In this document: positions 1 through 13,104 of the stretch, piece by piece
Layout of the letters: each line of letters starts with the position of its first letter
How positions within the stretch are numbered: the stretch's first letter is position 1
From: Panonychus citri
Lineage: Eukaryota; Arthropoda; Arachnida; Trombidiformes; Tetranychidae
Direction: 5' to 3'
Assembly: GCF_014898815.1 (NCBI RefSeq)
Contig: NW_026515542.1
Span: 1 to 64,000, forward strand
Length of the DNA: 64,000 nt
The notes under the pieces: model-generated
Databases searched by the model: none
What the model saw: the letters and a program-made list of their open reading frames with translations, nothing else
What the model was told of the DNA's origin: nothing
Made by a program: the position numbers and the translations under genes

Positions 1-691
1 TAATTGATTAATGTATTATGGTACTAGTTATGTTAATTGTGATTTTAATTATACACAATTATCAATTGTCCATTTACATAAACAGTGTTCAACACACATG
101 TCGAGATGTCTGTCATATTAATTAGTCAAATTATGGTTTGTATTTGATTACACTAGACAAAGAAAATTAAATCATCAAGACGATTATCACTTTCATCTGA
201 TTATTATTATCATAAACAATTTAAATTGTCTCTTCATTTCTCATAATTAACTTTTCTTTTTTTTATGTAAATCAAATCATCTTGCGAATTTACAACTTGA
301 TTTGTAAATCAACGAGAGTTTCTCATTCGAATACAGGGTGTAAAATAAAATGAATTTGCCTTTTTTTCCTGTGGCTTAAACACCAGTTGATTTGTTGCCC
401 AATTAATTAAGAAACGATTAGAGTTAATTAGTCTCTACTAGCACTTTCATTTTTCTACCCTGTATGTGAATGAAATGAATATGAAATGAATTTGTGTTGT
501 TAATTTACCAGATTAAAGGTTCATTAAAACCGCTGTTTAATTGGTTGGCTTAAACTTTTAATCAAATAAAAACACTAAATTTTACATTTAATTCATTGTT
601 AGATTTAACTAATTGTGATATACGAAATAAATCAGATAAAGAGTAAAAAAATCAACGTTTGTAGTTATTGAAGTTACGAGCAAGTTACACT
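1..691. other. 5' flank of the first secreted-protein gene, no gene seen
   Basis: I see no coding region here. The block from about 500 to 690 resembles the 5' flanks of the paralogous genes at 15.6, 17.3 and 18.6 kb: a CGCTGTTTAATT word, then CTTTTAATCAAATAAAAAC, then TTCATTGTTA, in that order and spacing. A further word near 68-84 (TCCATTTACATAAACA) recurs reversed near 15.85 kb and 18.83 kb upstream of two minus-strand paralogs. This is therefore probably the promoter of the gene starting at 692. A miniature inverted-repeat element is listed separately at 334-462. Confidence 0.5.
334..462. mobile_element. Putative TA-flanked miniature inverted-repeat element
   Basis: The 129-base element starts CAGGGTGTAAAAT and ends ATTTTTCTACCCTG, so the ends are imperfect inverted repeats of about 15 bases. 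It is flanked on both sides by TA, the target duplication of Tc1/mariner-type elements. There is no coding capacity. It could be a non-autonomous mariner derivative; only one copy is visible in this window, so the call rests on termini and flanks. Confidence 0.45.
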
Positions 692-1441
692 ATGAAGACA
701 ATAATTAAATTAATCACTTTCTTCGGACTATTATCAGGTAATCATTTAAATTGATCGTAATTATCTTTTCTTTTTTTCAATCGATTGTGTTTCGTATTTA
801 CAGTTTGTTTTGGACTAAGTTTACCTCGACAGTTTTTGCATCGAGTATGTGAAACTACTCAAACTGCCAAGGAATTGGGATTAAGTCCTGAAAAGATCAA
901 CCAATTGGTGTTTAATGATTTAGAGGATTTCACTAATAAATTTGGATTAACCTTTGGATTACAAAGAAACTCATTGATTCCCTTTACAAACAATGAAAAC
1001 CGTCTATTAGTTGATCTTATTATGAGTTTACTTGGACCTCTTTTACCCTTACTTTTACCCATAGTTTCATCCATAGTTTTACCTATTATTCAACTGTTGC
1101 TCTCGATATTGTTAAATGCCAAAGAGGGGATCACCTCGATTTCGGAAAATGATCAATTTCCTGAAGGTTATCCTAATCTCTTCAAACCAAATATCTATGA
1201 TATCTTGACCAATGCTGGACTACAAATTGTTAATAATACATCAGCTTTAGATCCAATCTCATGTTCACAATTTGATTTCCCTGAAAAAATTGATCCAACA
1301 AACGAAACTGATGTCCGACAAGCGATAACTCAACTGATCCAAAGTGGCCTTAAATTACAAGGAGAAAAGCTGAAACAGCTCGAAAATACAGTCACCACTA
1401 TTCAAGAAAAACTATTTTCGCAACAAAACACAATCAGGTAA
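692..1441 (+). CDS. Secreted two-cysteine protein, paralog A
   Basis: CDS join(692..737, 804..1441), 227 residues. Exon 1 encodes a signal peptide beginning MKTIIKLITFFGLLS, and the phase-1 intron falls inside it, giving cleavage near VCFG. The mature part begins LSLPRQFLHRVCET, a predicted helix with one Cys followed by a G-L-S turn. A hydrophobic Leu/Ile/Val stretch (mature middle, around 1012-1110) could be a buried helix or an amphipathic membrane segment. The C-terminal part carries CSQFDFPEKID and then a helical tail rich in Lys, Gln and Glu. It is clearly paralogous to the genes at 14.6, 16.6 and 17.8 kb. I do not recognise a named family; restriction to mites is an inference from lack of recognition. 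Function unknown. Confidence 0.85.
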
Positions 1442-1661
1442 ATGTCCAACCCTTCAGAAAAATACAAACCTGATAATCTATTGGTTTATCCTTCGATGAA
1501 TTATTAATAAATAAAAAGATGAAGAGTCAATCAATAAGTTTTTCTTTTAACAATTGATAAAATATTTCATCAAGATTAGATGATTAATTTTCGCTTCAAC
1601 TATTAATAAGTTAATCCATTTTATTTGTCAATTAGTTTTGCTGTTGCAAAAAGATTACAAT

Positions 1662-2313
1662 TTATGAAGAATCACAATCGATTAGTGAGCCTTGTAATTG
1701 GAAAAGCTGATCGATAATTGATACCATTTGTTGCTGGTCGAGAAGATCAACTTTTTCAGGTAAAACGATTGCAGAGCAAAGTGATTGACTGGGAAGACAA
1801 CGAGCCTTTAACTTTCTGCTAAAGGCATTGATCAACAGGTAAATAAAGTCAGAAATGTTCACGTTAAATGTTCCAGTTTGTGTAGTTCCATCAGTATCTG
1901 CAGGTGAAGCATCATTACGTTCACCTGAATGTGTATTGATCCCATGTATGGACCACGTCGTAAGGATCGTTTACCATAACGAGCCATTGGGTTGGATTTA
2001 TTTAGGCGCACATAACGGACGATTGGTGTTTTCCTCAAGAGTCCAGTAAGTCCCAATATCTGGTGTAGTTGAGCATCTATAATTTTGGCGATATCGTCTC
2101 GATTTGCACCATCAGCTGTCAAGTTTTGAGCCAATGTACAAACTTCATTCAATTTAGATCCAGAGATTACCAATGAAACGGGTCCACCAACAGAGTCTAA
2201 AAACAATCAATAAAAACAATCAATTAATCAAGACTAAAATCCAACCAATTATTATACTCACAGTCAATAGAACCGATAATAAAAATTACCAGGGTAAATA
2301 TGAGTGAATTCAT
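1662..2313 (-). pseudogene. Secreted two-cysteine protein, frameshifted copy
   Basis: Exon 1 is 2262..2313 (MNSLIFTLVIFIIGSID, signal peptide) and exon 2 is 1662..2196. The N-terminal half (VGGPVSLVISGSKLNEVC...) and C-terminal half (MNISDFIYLLINAF...CSAIVLPEKVDLL) match the intact gene at 2767-3414 but lie in two different frames. The break is between about 1935 and 1985, where this copy reads RYGKRSLRRG and the intact copy reads RYKRGDETYIG. The joined exon length is not a multiple of three. Either it has decayed after tandem duplication or a base was lost in assembly; conserved genes elsewhere in the window show similar single-base breaks, so I cannot decide. Confidence 0.75.
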
Positions 2314-2766
2314 GATTAACAATTAAAGAGGTATTCAAGTTGATACTGTTTCAAAATAAAATCATTCTCAATGCAAGTGAATCTATTTATATATCAATCA
2401 ATTTAGTTAACTTAATCTGGATGGTAAAATTAGACCACAGATTAATCGTTGTTAATTGTTAATCGTAATTAGTTGTAGGCAGTTTAACATTTGTGTATTT
2501 GCTTAACATTTAAATTTGATTATGATAAAAGTATAATTAATGATTGAGAAATGTATTTACATAAATGTTATCAATATTTATAAGTTGATTTTGTACCTTT
2601 CAAATCCTATCGATGATTATTATTGGATAATATGTTAAAATATATAACTGATTAAATTAAAGTTTAATTTAAATACTGGATTAACCTATTAAGACAAATT
2701 TATTAATACAATTTTCAATTTTTATTTCGTAATCTTGTTACTCTCCCTTATTGAGACAGTAAATAA

Positions 2767-3414
2767 TTACGATGAATCACAATTGATTAATGAGTTCTGT
2801 AATTGAACGAACTGATCGATAATTGATAAAATTTGTTCTTGATCAAGTAGATCAATTGTCTCAGGTAAAACAATTGAAGAGCAAAGTGATTGACTGGGAA
2901 GACATCGTTTCTTGGCCTTTAAACTCAAGGCATCGATTACAATGTAGATCAAATCAGAAACGTTGAAATTAAATGTTCCAGTTTGTGTAACTGCTCCAGC
3001 CGATGCATCTTCTGCATCGGTATTACCTTCCCCTGAATGTGTACCTGATCCAATGTAAGTTTCATCACCTCGTTTATAACGAAGCATCGGATGTGACTTG
3101 ATTCGACCTGTGTAACGGACGATTGGAAATTTCTTCAAAGATCCAGTTAATCCCAATATCTTATGTAACTGACGATCCAAAGTTTTGGAAATATCATCTC
3201 GAGATAATCCATTGACTGTCAAATTTTGGGCTAAGTTACAAACTTCATTCATTTCAGCTCCAGAAATAACAAATGTTATTGGTCCACCAACAGTGTCTAA
3301 AAGAAAATCAATAATAACAATCAATTAATCAAGACTAAAATCCAACCAATGATCATACTCACAGTCAATGGAACCGATAATAACGATTACCAGGGTAAAG
3401 ATTAGTGAATTCAT
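2767..3414 (-). CDS. Secreted two-cysteine protein, intact tandem copy
   Basis: CDS complement(join(2767..3296, 3363..3414)), 193 residues. Exon 1 gives a signal peptide MNSLIFTLVIVIIGSID and the intron is phase 1, as in the other family members. The mature chain starts YTVGGPITFVISGAEMNEVC, with the Cys helix followed by a G-L-S turn and further helices. A Gly/Ser/Asp/Glu-rich linker follows (about residues 115-130). The C-terminal part has RCLPSQSLCSSIVLPETIDLL and ends NCDSS. The Cys-Ser...Pro-Glu...Asp motif is shared with the paralogs at 692 and 14.6-18.6 kb. It forms a tandem pair with the locus at 1662-2313. No recognised family; probably secreted; function unknown. Confidence 0.85.
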
Positions 3415-3735
3415 GATTAACAATTAAAGGTATTCAAGTTGATACTGTTTCAAAATAAAATCCTGCTCAATACAAGTGAATCTATTTATATATCAACCAA
3501 TTTAGTTAACTTAATTTGGATTGTAAAATTGGACCACAGATTAATCGTTGTCAATTGTTAATCGCAATTAGTTGTTGACAGTTTAACTTTTGTGTATTTG
3601 CTTAACATTTAAATTTGATTATGATAAAATTATAATTAATTACTGAGAAATGAATTTACATCATCGTTATCAATATTTATAAGTTGATTTTGTACCTTTC
3701 AAATCCTAGCGATGATTATTATTGGGATAATCTAT

Positions 3736-4272
3736 CGCCATGATTATGATTTTTGTTAATTGTAATTAATTGTCCGGTTTTGTTAATTGTGGTTTTTGAT
3801 TGTAATGATTAGATTAACTTTGTTGTTTAATCATCATTGAGATATTTTATCAATGATTCAACTAGACTTTAATCAGTTGAATCAATAGTTTACAGGAAGT
3901 AAATTGTGACTAGACCTTTGAATGATTAACTAAAGTAGTCAATGAATTTTTAATCATTCACAATAATTGTTGAAAAATCGTCAGTATCAATTGTTGATTA
4001 ACCCTGATTACAATTAAAATCACCTTTAGGATTGAGTTGATTAACCTTAATGAAAATAATAAATTGCTATTCATGATTTTCACATATGGAAAGTTAAACA
4101 AGTTGTATTGTTTTTAGCATTAATTAATTGTGAATTATTAATAATGTATTTAATTATGTTAACACAATTAACTTGATAATTGCACAAGTTTTGTTAATAT
4201 TTTGATTGTAACGAAACTTTAATTACAATTTAGATTTAGTTTGAACGTAATAATCAGCGAGTGAAAAAAAAA
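3736..4272. other. Intergenic, nothing recognised
   Basis: AT-rich sequence between the tandem pair and the gene at 4273. No exon, RNA gene or repeat family was recognised. The last 150 bases probably hold the promoter of the gene at 4273. Confidence 0.4.
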
Positions 4273-4886
4273 ATGGATTCATCAATGTTTTCAATTTCTC
4301 TGATGATTTTCATCAATATTATCGTAACAATTAAAGGTAAAATCAATTAATCGATAACAATAAATAAAATATCAACAATTAACAATTTAATTAAACATTT
4401 AAATCAACAGGTAATCCAGTCTCTCAAGTTTCACCTATTGTAACAATTAAGGGAATTACGTTACAAGATTTTTGCTTTCGAGCGGAAAAATTATCCTCAA
4501 TGGGTCTTAACGAGACGGAAATTAATTCACAATTGATCAGTGAATTGGAACAATTAATTAAACGTGAGAATCCTGATGTTAATCTAAAAGCGATAACGAT
4601 GACTGGATTTATCAATATGATATTTTCCGATCTATTGAATTTCATCATGTCCACAAATCGACGACAGGCAATTGAAAATAATCAAACCAACAAATTGTCA
4701 AACGAATGTCCATCTTTCTGTTCAATCATTGAATTTCCCGAGAAAGTTAATTTGACCTCAGGAAAGGGAATCGGGATAACTTATGATTCTTCAGCATTTC
4801 TTCAAAGTTTAATCTGCCATGGGATCAATTTATCGCCGATAATCAAGCCAAGCTATGCAAATATAACTGTCAACAATTCTGGTTAA
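4273..4886 (+). CDS. Secreted two-cysteine protein, divergent member
   Basis: CDS join(4273..4336, 4411..4886), 179 residues. Exon 1 encodes a signal peptide MDSSMFSISLMIFINIIVTIKG with the same phase-1 intron position as the other members. The mature part contains LQDFCFRAEKLSSMGLNETE, which aligns with the Cys helix and G-L-S turn of the paralogs. The later part has CPSFCSIIEFPEKVNL, matching the CSQFDFPEKID motif of paralog A. There are extra Cys residues and several N-x-S/T sites (for example NITVNNS at the C terminus). Overall identity to the neighbours is low, so membership rests on the ordered motifs and gene structure. Confidence 0.75.
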
Positions 4887-5378
4887 TCATCGTCAACAAC
4901 GTATCATTACCGTTTTAAATTGTCAGTCAATCCAATCAACAATGTGTCAGAATTAAAATTAATCACTTTTTGTTTTGTTTTAGTTTTTAATAGAATCCAA
5001 ATAAAACCTTGACAAGTACAATGATTGAACATACAGCTCGTGTTTATGGAAGTGTATTTTTTTTTGTCTAACAATTTGATTAAATACAATTCAATTTGAA
5101 AACATAGTGTGTCATAGTATTGATTCACATGAGATCAAATTGATTCACGATTAAGTTAATTGTTGATGAAATAAACAGCCAATTAAAGGGTTGTAAACAA
5201 GAAAAAGTTTCCCGTTTTGCCCTCTGGTGGGTTAGCTTGTTTTTTTCTCGTTCTTGTTGTTATATAAAACGAAAAGACTTTACAATTAATTTTAATTTAG
5301 ATAATTTCAATCACCTTTCTAACTCGGGTTTTAATTGTTGATCAACAATTTATTTCTAATTTTCGCCTTTCCTTGTGA

Positions 5379-5412
<34 letters not shown>

Positions 5413-5709
5413 CGTGAACGTGTACATGTGAATCTGTGAATTCTGGTGGAGGATAAATTTTACTCTCGATTTATAATTAGAGGAAATATAGAAGTTAATT
5501 AATCTGATCTATTTGATTGTGGTTAATGTTTATTTCCAATCAAGATCATCTTTCGTTTGGTGTTAACAATTTGTTTTCTTTTGTTTATTAATATTTTCTG
5601 TATTATATTATTTTCGTGGTTAATTGTCATCTCCTCTATCTCTGTTTGAGATTGAATTACTCTGTGTTATTAGTAGTTAATTGTTATTATTAATTGTTAT
5701 TCATTAATA
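4887..5709. other. Intergenic and 5' flank of the FAS-like gene
   Basis: No gene seen. It contains an (AT)n run at about 5381-5409, a CTCF-like word at 5219-5231 (GCCCTCTGGTGGG), and the presumed promoter of the gene at 5710. Confidence 0.5.
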
Positions 5710-8700
5710 ATGAATGAACGACCAGAAATTATCATCTCCGAGTCTCTGGGCGATTCTCAAATTGTGCTAATGTTAATCAACTAAAGGATAAACTTTACAA
5801 AGGCGTTGATATGACCTACGATAATGAAGAAAGATGGCCAAAGGGTAAGAACGATAATCATTATTATTCTCAAGTTAATTGTGATTAATTTTCATTTGAT
5901 TGGTTGATTAACTTTCCAGGAATTTATGGTTTACCATCAAAAAGTGGAGCTCTATTGGATTTACAAAATTTTGATGCTTCGTTTTTTGGATTAACTGATG
6001 AAGAAGCGGATTTAATTGATCCCTCGACAAGATGTACCATTGAAACTACATTCGAAGCCCTTTGTGATGCAGGTAATTAAAGTTAATTGTTATAATACAA
6101 ATTCTTAACTTAATGGTATGAAAAAATGCTCAGTTAATTGTTAAACTTTGGTTATCAGAATGACATAGAGATTTCAAACACAAGGAAGTCAACAACAATT
6201 AACTTTTCCATTTTATTGATTATTAGCATAATTTCATTGATCAAAGTTTGGTGTAGTTTTTTTTGCAAACTAGATTAACTTGATTATTTCTTAATCTAAT
6301 TCATTTTACAGGATTGGACCCATGGAATCTTGATAAAAGGAAGGTTGGATTGTTCCATGGACAAACAAATAACGAAATGAATCGTTATTCAGTTGAATTT
6401 GAAGGGAAATCAACTAATCTACAGACACAAGAGCGTTTGATTGCCCACATATTCAACATTAAGAATGGTGCTTTTCTGTACGAAACTGCTTGTTCCTCAA
6501 GTTTCACCGCTTTAGCTCAAGCATTTCTCCATTTAACTTGTGGTCATATTGACCTGGCGATCGTTTCTTGTGCCAATATTATGTGGACTCCAGCGATCGC
6601 TTTATCTTACCATAGACTTGGTTTAACTTCACAAATGGGTCAGTGTAAATTTCTTGACGCAAATGCATCGGGATATGGACGAAGTGAAACCGTGGCAACT
6701 ATAATTCTCGAAAAATCTTGTACTGCTCAAAGATCCCATGGTCAGTTAATTAACTCAGTAATCAATTGTGATGGTTATAAGCCTCAGGGAATCACTTATC
6801 CATCATGGCAATCTCAGGCTTCCCTAATAAGTAAATGTTATAAAGAAAGTTCCATTGATCCGACAAAATTGGAATACTTTGAATGCCATGGAACGGGTAC
6901 CGAAGTTGGTGACATGGTTGAAATTAAAGCTCTCTGGTCAGTTATGGGTAATGGCCGATCAAAGTTACCTTTACTTTTGGGTTCGGTTAAAGTAACCTTG
7001 GTCATTCAGAAGCGGGTTCTGGTTTATCTTCACTGATTAAATGTTTAATCATTTTTAAATTAAATTCTATTCCAGCAAATCTTCATTACGAAAAACCTTC
7101 AACCCACATAACAGAATTGGAGAAAGGTTTTGTCGCTCCAGTTTTAAAAGAAACACCATTCAAAGGTCAATATATACCGATCAATAATTTCGGATTCGGT
7201 GGTGCTAATTGTCACATTGTTCTTGGACGGTCAATTCAAAATGTCCAGGATAAAGTATCGTCATCGTCCAGAGAGGAAGCCGTTTTAATCTTATGCTGTG
7301 GTCGAACCACAATCTCCCTCCAATCCATGATGAATGGAATCGTTGAGATGAAACCCGAATCAATAACACCTCATTTCGTTCATCTAGTGAACCGTTATTC
7401 GTACTTTATGTCAACCACAGCGAATCAAGAAAGAAAGATGAACCATCGAAGTTACATAATCTCTTGTCCTCGAAAAGGACTGAAAATCTCTTCCCCACAT
7501 GAGTTGCCTTCCAGTTCAACGAAATTTCCAATCTGCTTCGCATTCCCTGGTGCTGGTTGTCAAATCGATAATATGATTCAACCTTTCATGGGATTGAAAC
7601 CTTTTAGAGAATCAATTGAAGATTCATTGTCACTTGTTGATTCAGATGGAAGTAAAAATGTTCGAGAAATGATCTCAAATGCTCGACAATCTCATTGGAA
7701 AATTTTCACTCTGGGAATATTTCAAATTGCTGTGGTTGATACTCTTAAATCACTTGGAATTGTACCGGACATTATTGTTGGTCATTCGTTTGGTGAATAT
7801 TTTTGTGCTTATGCCGATGGTGTTTTATCCAAAGCTGAAGTTCTGGACATTTGCTATTCGGTTGTTCAAATAATCTCCTCGATTATCGCTGAATCGCAAA
7901 CATTTAAAAGCTACTCAATGATCTCAGTTGCATTGACCTGGGATGAATTATTACCACTAATACCCAACAATCTGTATCCAGCATGTTTCAATACTCGAGA
8001 TAATATCACACTCGCTGGATTCACTGAAGATATTGTCCAGTTTTCGAATCATCTAAAGGTTCAGAATATTTTCAATCGGATCATTGATTCCTGTGGATTT
8101 GCCTTCCATACTCAAGCATTGGGTAAGATTATTGAACTTTTCCGCTGCAAGTTGACCCATTTTTCAAATGTTTATCGTAAACCAAGTGATAAATGGATAA
8201 TATCTCATGATTCAAGTATGAATAGCGACAAATCACTTAATATTCAAAAACTTTGCGTTGAAATAATTGCGAATACAGTTCAATTTGAAAAGGCTTGTAA
8301 ATCGATACCAAAAAATGCGATTTGTATTGAAATAGCACCGAGAAAATTTTTAACATCCTTGTTAAAATGTAATCTAACTGAATCATTGATTGTTGAGGTT
8401 CCCTTTAAAGTTGGTAATCAACAATTGATCCAGATAGATGACCATAACAATCAAAACAATCATCGTCATTATCCAGAGCTTCCTGGTAGCTTTTTAACTT
8501 CATTGGGAAATCTTTACATGAATGGTTGTCCAATCAATTTGGAATCAATTTATTCCCATAAATTGATTGGTCCATCTCCAGTTGATACACCTTTCCTTTC
8601 ACCTTTAATCAAACTTGACCATTCAAATGGTCATTTGGTTCGTCGATTTCCCGAATATTTCAATTCCAACAGCTCAGCTCAGGAAAAATTTACCATCAAC

Positions 8701-10331
8701 ATTAATGAAAGTGATAAACAATATCTTGGGTTTTTCCATTATAATGGTTACCAAGTGATTCCAATTTCTGGTTTAATTCATTTGCTTTGGTCTAAATTTG
8801 CTTCATTAACAGCTCACAGTACCAATGATTTAGCTGTTTGTTTGGAGCGTATTAAATTACATCGACTTTCATTGTTTGATGATCAGAAATTATCGTTTCT
8901 GATTAAATTTCTTCCAACCAATCAAGGCAAATATAAGTTTACCATAGAAACTTATTCCGATAATTTAGTAATCATGACAGGGCTTGTATCCGATTTAAAT
9001 GATTCCAATGGCGATGAAATGATTGCTGATCAAAATCACGATGATAATGGTCAATATGGTGATTCCAATTGTATTGAGTCCAACATTTTCTATGGTATTT
9101 TATCACGTAATGGTCTTCACTATCAAGGTAATTTAAGAAATGTAATCCAGGTAAATGATAAAACAAACACAGGAATTATGAGTAACAATCAAGATTGGAT
9201 TATAAGGTTTGAATCCATGTTACAATTTACCAGTTTTTTCAACAATCAGGAAAATTCAAGTTCAATCACCAGAAAAATGGACAATATACCAATTCGTTTG
9301 GACGAAATCCATTGTATTCCTGGACAATTATCGCAAGAATCAACTGTCACCATCACCTATGATAAATATTCAAAGATAATTAGATCAGAATCAATTTATA
9401 TCAGAGGAATACAATTTGGATCATTCCAATCACAATTACCATGTAAATTAAATCCAATGGAAGCGAGAATTGAACAATTTATACCAACATTTAACCAGAA
9501 AGTTTATCATCCATTGGAAACATGTATCACAATTATAGTTGATCATTTGATTGAATTTACTGATTGTAATCAACAACAGCAAAACGAATCACCAATAACA
9601 TTGATAACTGCAACTCTAAATAAGGACAATCGTAATGATACCAAAAGAAATGATGAAAATTCACTTGGACAGTTAATTAGAGATGAATTACAAAAACGAC
9701 GATCATCACAATGTAATTGGATTAAATTTGATTCACTTAATCAGTTTACCAATAAGAAAACACAATTAGACGGAAAAGGAAATGATTTAAATGAGATGAT
9801 AAGTAACCGTTTGTTGATTATTGAAACAGATAATTCAACCAGTTTAATTGATTCTATTAGTGAATCAATTAGTTTGATGACAAAATCAACTTTTGATTTT
9901 ATTATCGTTCGTCAATCAACAACAACAATCAATTCTGATTACGGTGAAAACAATAATGAGTTAGTTAATTATCTCAAATCAAATGGATTAATTTTTGTAT
10001 TTTCCTCACAATCTGATCAATGTTTCATTCATCTGATTCGTTGGTCAATTGATGAAAACTTGATCAATGTTCATAAAGTTAATTCATCATTTAAATTACC
10101 TTCATTTTCAAATGAATCAAATAATCTAAATTGCTTATTGGTTGACAATTTATCCTCATCTATTGGTTTAATTGATAGATTAAAGATTGATAATCAAACA
10201 ATACCATTGAAATGGTTAATTAATGAGACAAATGATGAAAATTGTTTCAATCAATTTATACCAATTGGTTTAACTTATACTGTTTTAAGTGATGGTGTTC
10301 AAGGAAGTTACCATTATTTACCAATCAACTT

Positions 10332-10365
<34 letters not shown>

Positions 10366-12690
10366 ACAACACAACATCATCATCAGTACCATCATCTAAA
10401 TTGTTACAATCAACAATAGGAGCAAGTAACTTGACTCGTATTGACGATGAGACTTTGATTAAACTATTGTCACCAAATGATTATGATACTTCAATTGTTA
10501 TTTGTTGTAATCAACTTAATTATTGTGGTTCACTAATTGGTTATTCACGGAAAGGTTTACAAGATGAAATTGGTGAAATTGGAATAATTAAATATGATGA
10601 AATCACAGATGATTATCTAATTGTCCACCGTTGGTCTTACAATCAAATTCAATGGTCACTCGAGGAAGCAGCAACAATACCAATACCTTATTCATTGGCT
10701 TATTATGGTCTAATCATTGTTGGTCGTCTAGCACGTGGTGAAAATGTTTTAATTGTTAACGGTCATACATCGGTTGGTTGGGCTATTATAACAATTTGTT
10801 TATCATTTAATTGCACCATTTACCTGTCGGTGGAAACGGAGGAGGAAAAGGTTAACCTGGTAAAACGTTTTCCCTCACTGGTTGATAAACAGTTTCTAAT
10901 TACAATAAACGGCCAAGAAATTGAGCAAACAATTAAAATTTTAACTAATGGTTACGGATGTGATTTAGTTATTAACACTAACAGTAATAATAATATAACC
11001 AATAGAGATGTTAATAGTTACGATCAGGTCAAAGGTAATCAAGAGTTTTTGTTGAAATGTTTATCGATTGGCGGAAGGTGCGTTGACCTTAACAAGTTTC
11101 CCATGTCGATTGACGATGACCTGGGATTGGCCATTTTCCTACAAAATATAACCTATTATGGTGCTACACCGGAAGGAGTTTTCCAATCAATTGGACCAAA
11201 TAAAACAGGAACCACAGGTAATCATCCTCATCACCGTTTAGCTGATTTAATGGCCAACCAAATAAACAGTGGAATCATTTGCCCATTGATTGGTGTTGAT
11301 TCACCTGAAATCATAAAAATTGAACCTAAAACAAAATGCAAACAACAATCAACTCGATCAAACAATCAGTTACCTTTGGTTAATTTGATCATTGGTCAAC
11401 CAGGTGATTTAGAACTTGAAATTATTGAGAAATCCCGTCGATATGATTCAATTTGCAATTTTATTCTTATTCCTATTAATCAATCATCCAAAGATATGAT
11501 GATGTCTTTTCCATCATCATCATCATCATTTGGTAATAATAAGGAACAATCATCTTCACCATTATTATTATTATCTTCATCCTCCAATTCATCAACAAGT
11601 TTATCTTCATTTCCATTAACACCAATTTCATCAACAAACCATCAACCATTGACACCGACACCGCCATCATCAAATAATAACAATAATAATAATAATAAAC
11701 CATCAGCATCACATTATCATCCATATATTATCAATCAACTTGGATTACTGGGTTGTTCATTTATTGATATTTCCATGAACGGTAAATCAATTGATAAAAG
11801 AGACACAATCAAATATCAACAAGTGTTGAAAGAAATTTCAAAAAGTTACAAAATTAACAAAGTTTTCCTTGTCTACCGTTCATCTGACCCGGACAATCAA
11901 CAAACTAATCATCGTTACCATCAAGAGCATCCCAGTTCTCATCATCATCAACAACAACCACATCATCACATTGATCTTTCAAATCAATTAATGATTCAAT
12001 TATTGGATTATATTACTAATTCAAGGGAGATCTCAATCAACTTTCTCACCCTCATCTCTTGTTCATTAACTCAAGGTAATATTTATACACTTATTTAGCC
12101 TTAAGTAAACTCGCTTTTATTAAACATATTTCTTTGTGTGATTATGATAACAATCAACAAATTCTTGACTAATTAACCAACTCTCTCTCTCACTAGCATA
12201 CTCATAATGACTTTCATTCATGATGAATTAATGACACTTTCTGTTATATACACAATTTAAACTCGCATCTTTTATCACCTTAACCAAATCAACATTGATT
12301 AGTTTATATTAATTAATATATATGAGAGAACCATCAACAGCTTTGTTTATTTAATCATTATCACCAAAATTAATTCTTTATTATTTTTCTCAATCAAACA
12401 GAATCTTTTTTTTTCTGTTGTTACCACAGACTTTTCTTGTTGCTTGTTTTTTTCCCAATCAACTTTAATGGTAACACAAACCGACATTAATGTTTAATTA
12501 AGGATTGACTAATGATGATGATAATCATAATAACTACAATACTGATAACTGATGATGACTATGATGAAAAAGTAGCAACAGTTAGTAAAAAAAAGCTGAG
12601 TTGTATTTAGATGATTGTGATAATTAAATTCAAACGTCTGGTTAGATTCAATGATTGGATCGGCTTTTGACCTGGAAAACGTATATCATC

Positions 12691-12733
<43 letters not shown>

Positions 12734-13035
12734 ATAGATTTGAGAGAGACGTTATATTGCATTTTCAACGAATCCTGATTCAGAATATATTATATACAGA
12801 ATACAAGTCATGGAGGTTGATAATAATTCAAATGATTATAACCATTTAATAGCAGTAATGATAATTAGTCTATTCCCTCTTTATCTTCATCATCTCCTTT
12901 CGCTTTTACTTGATTGTTGCTGTTTATTACTTCTTATCATCTCTACCATCACCGGAAATTACTCTTACTTGTTAGTTGATTTTCTCTTTCTTTCCTTTGC
13001 ATCTTTTTCTTCCATCATCCTCATCAATCGATCCT

Positions 13036-13104
<69 letters not shown>

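Larger units (their letters stand above)
1662..3735. repeat. Tandem duplication, two units about 1.1 kb apart
   Basis: Unit 1 is about 1662-2635 and unit 2 about 2767-3735. Similarity covers the coding exons, the intron, and about 320 bases of 5' flank, ending at a shared word TTGTACCTTTCAAATCCTA (2595 and 3693). The flank between start codon and this word is nearly collinear, so promoter and gene were copied together. Confidence 0.85.
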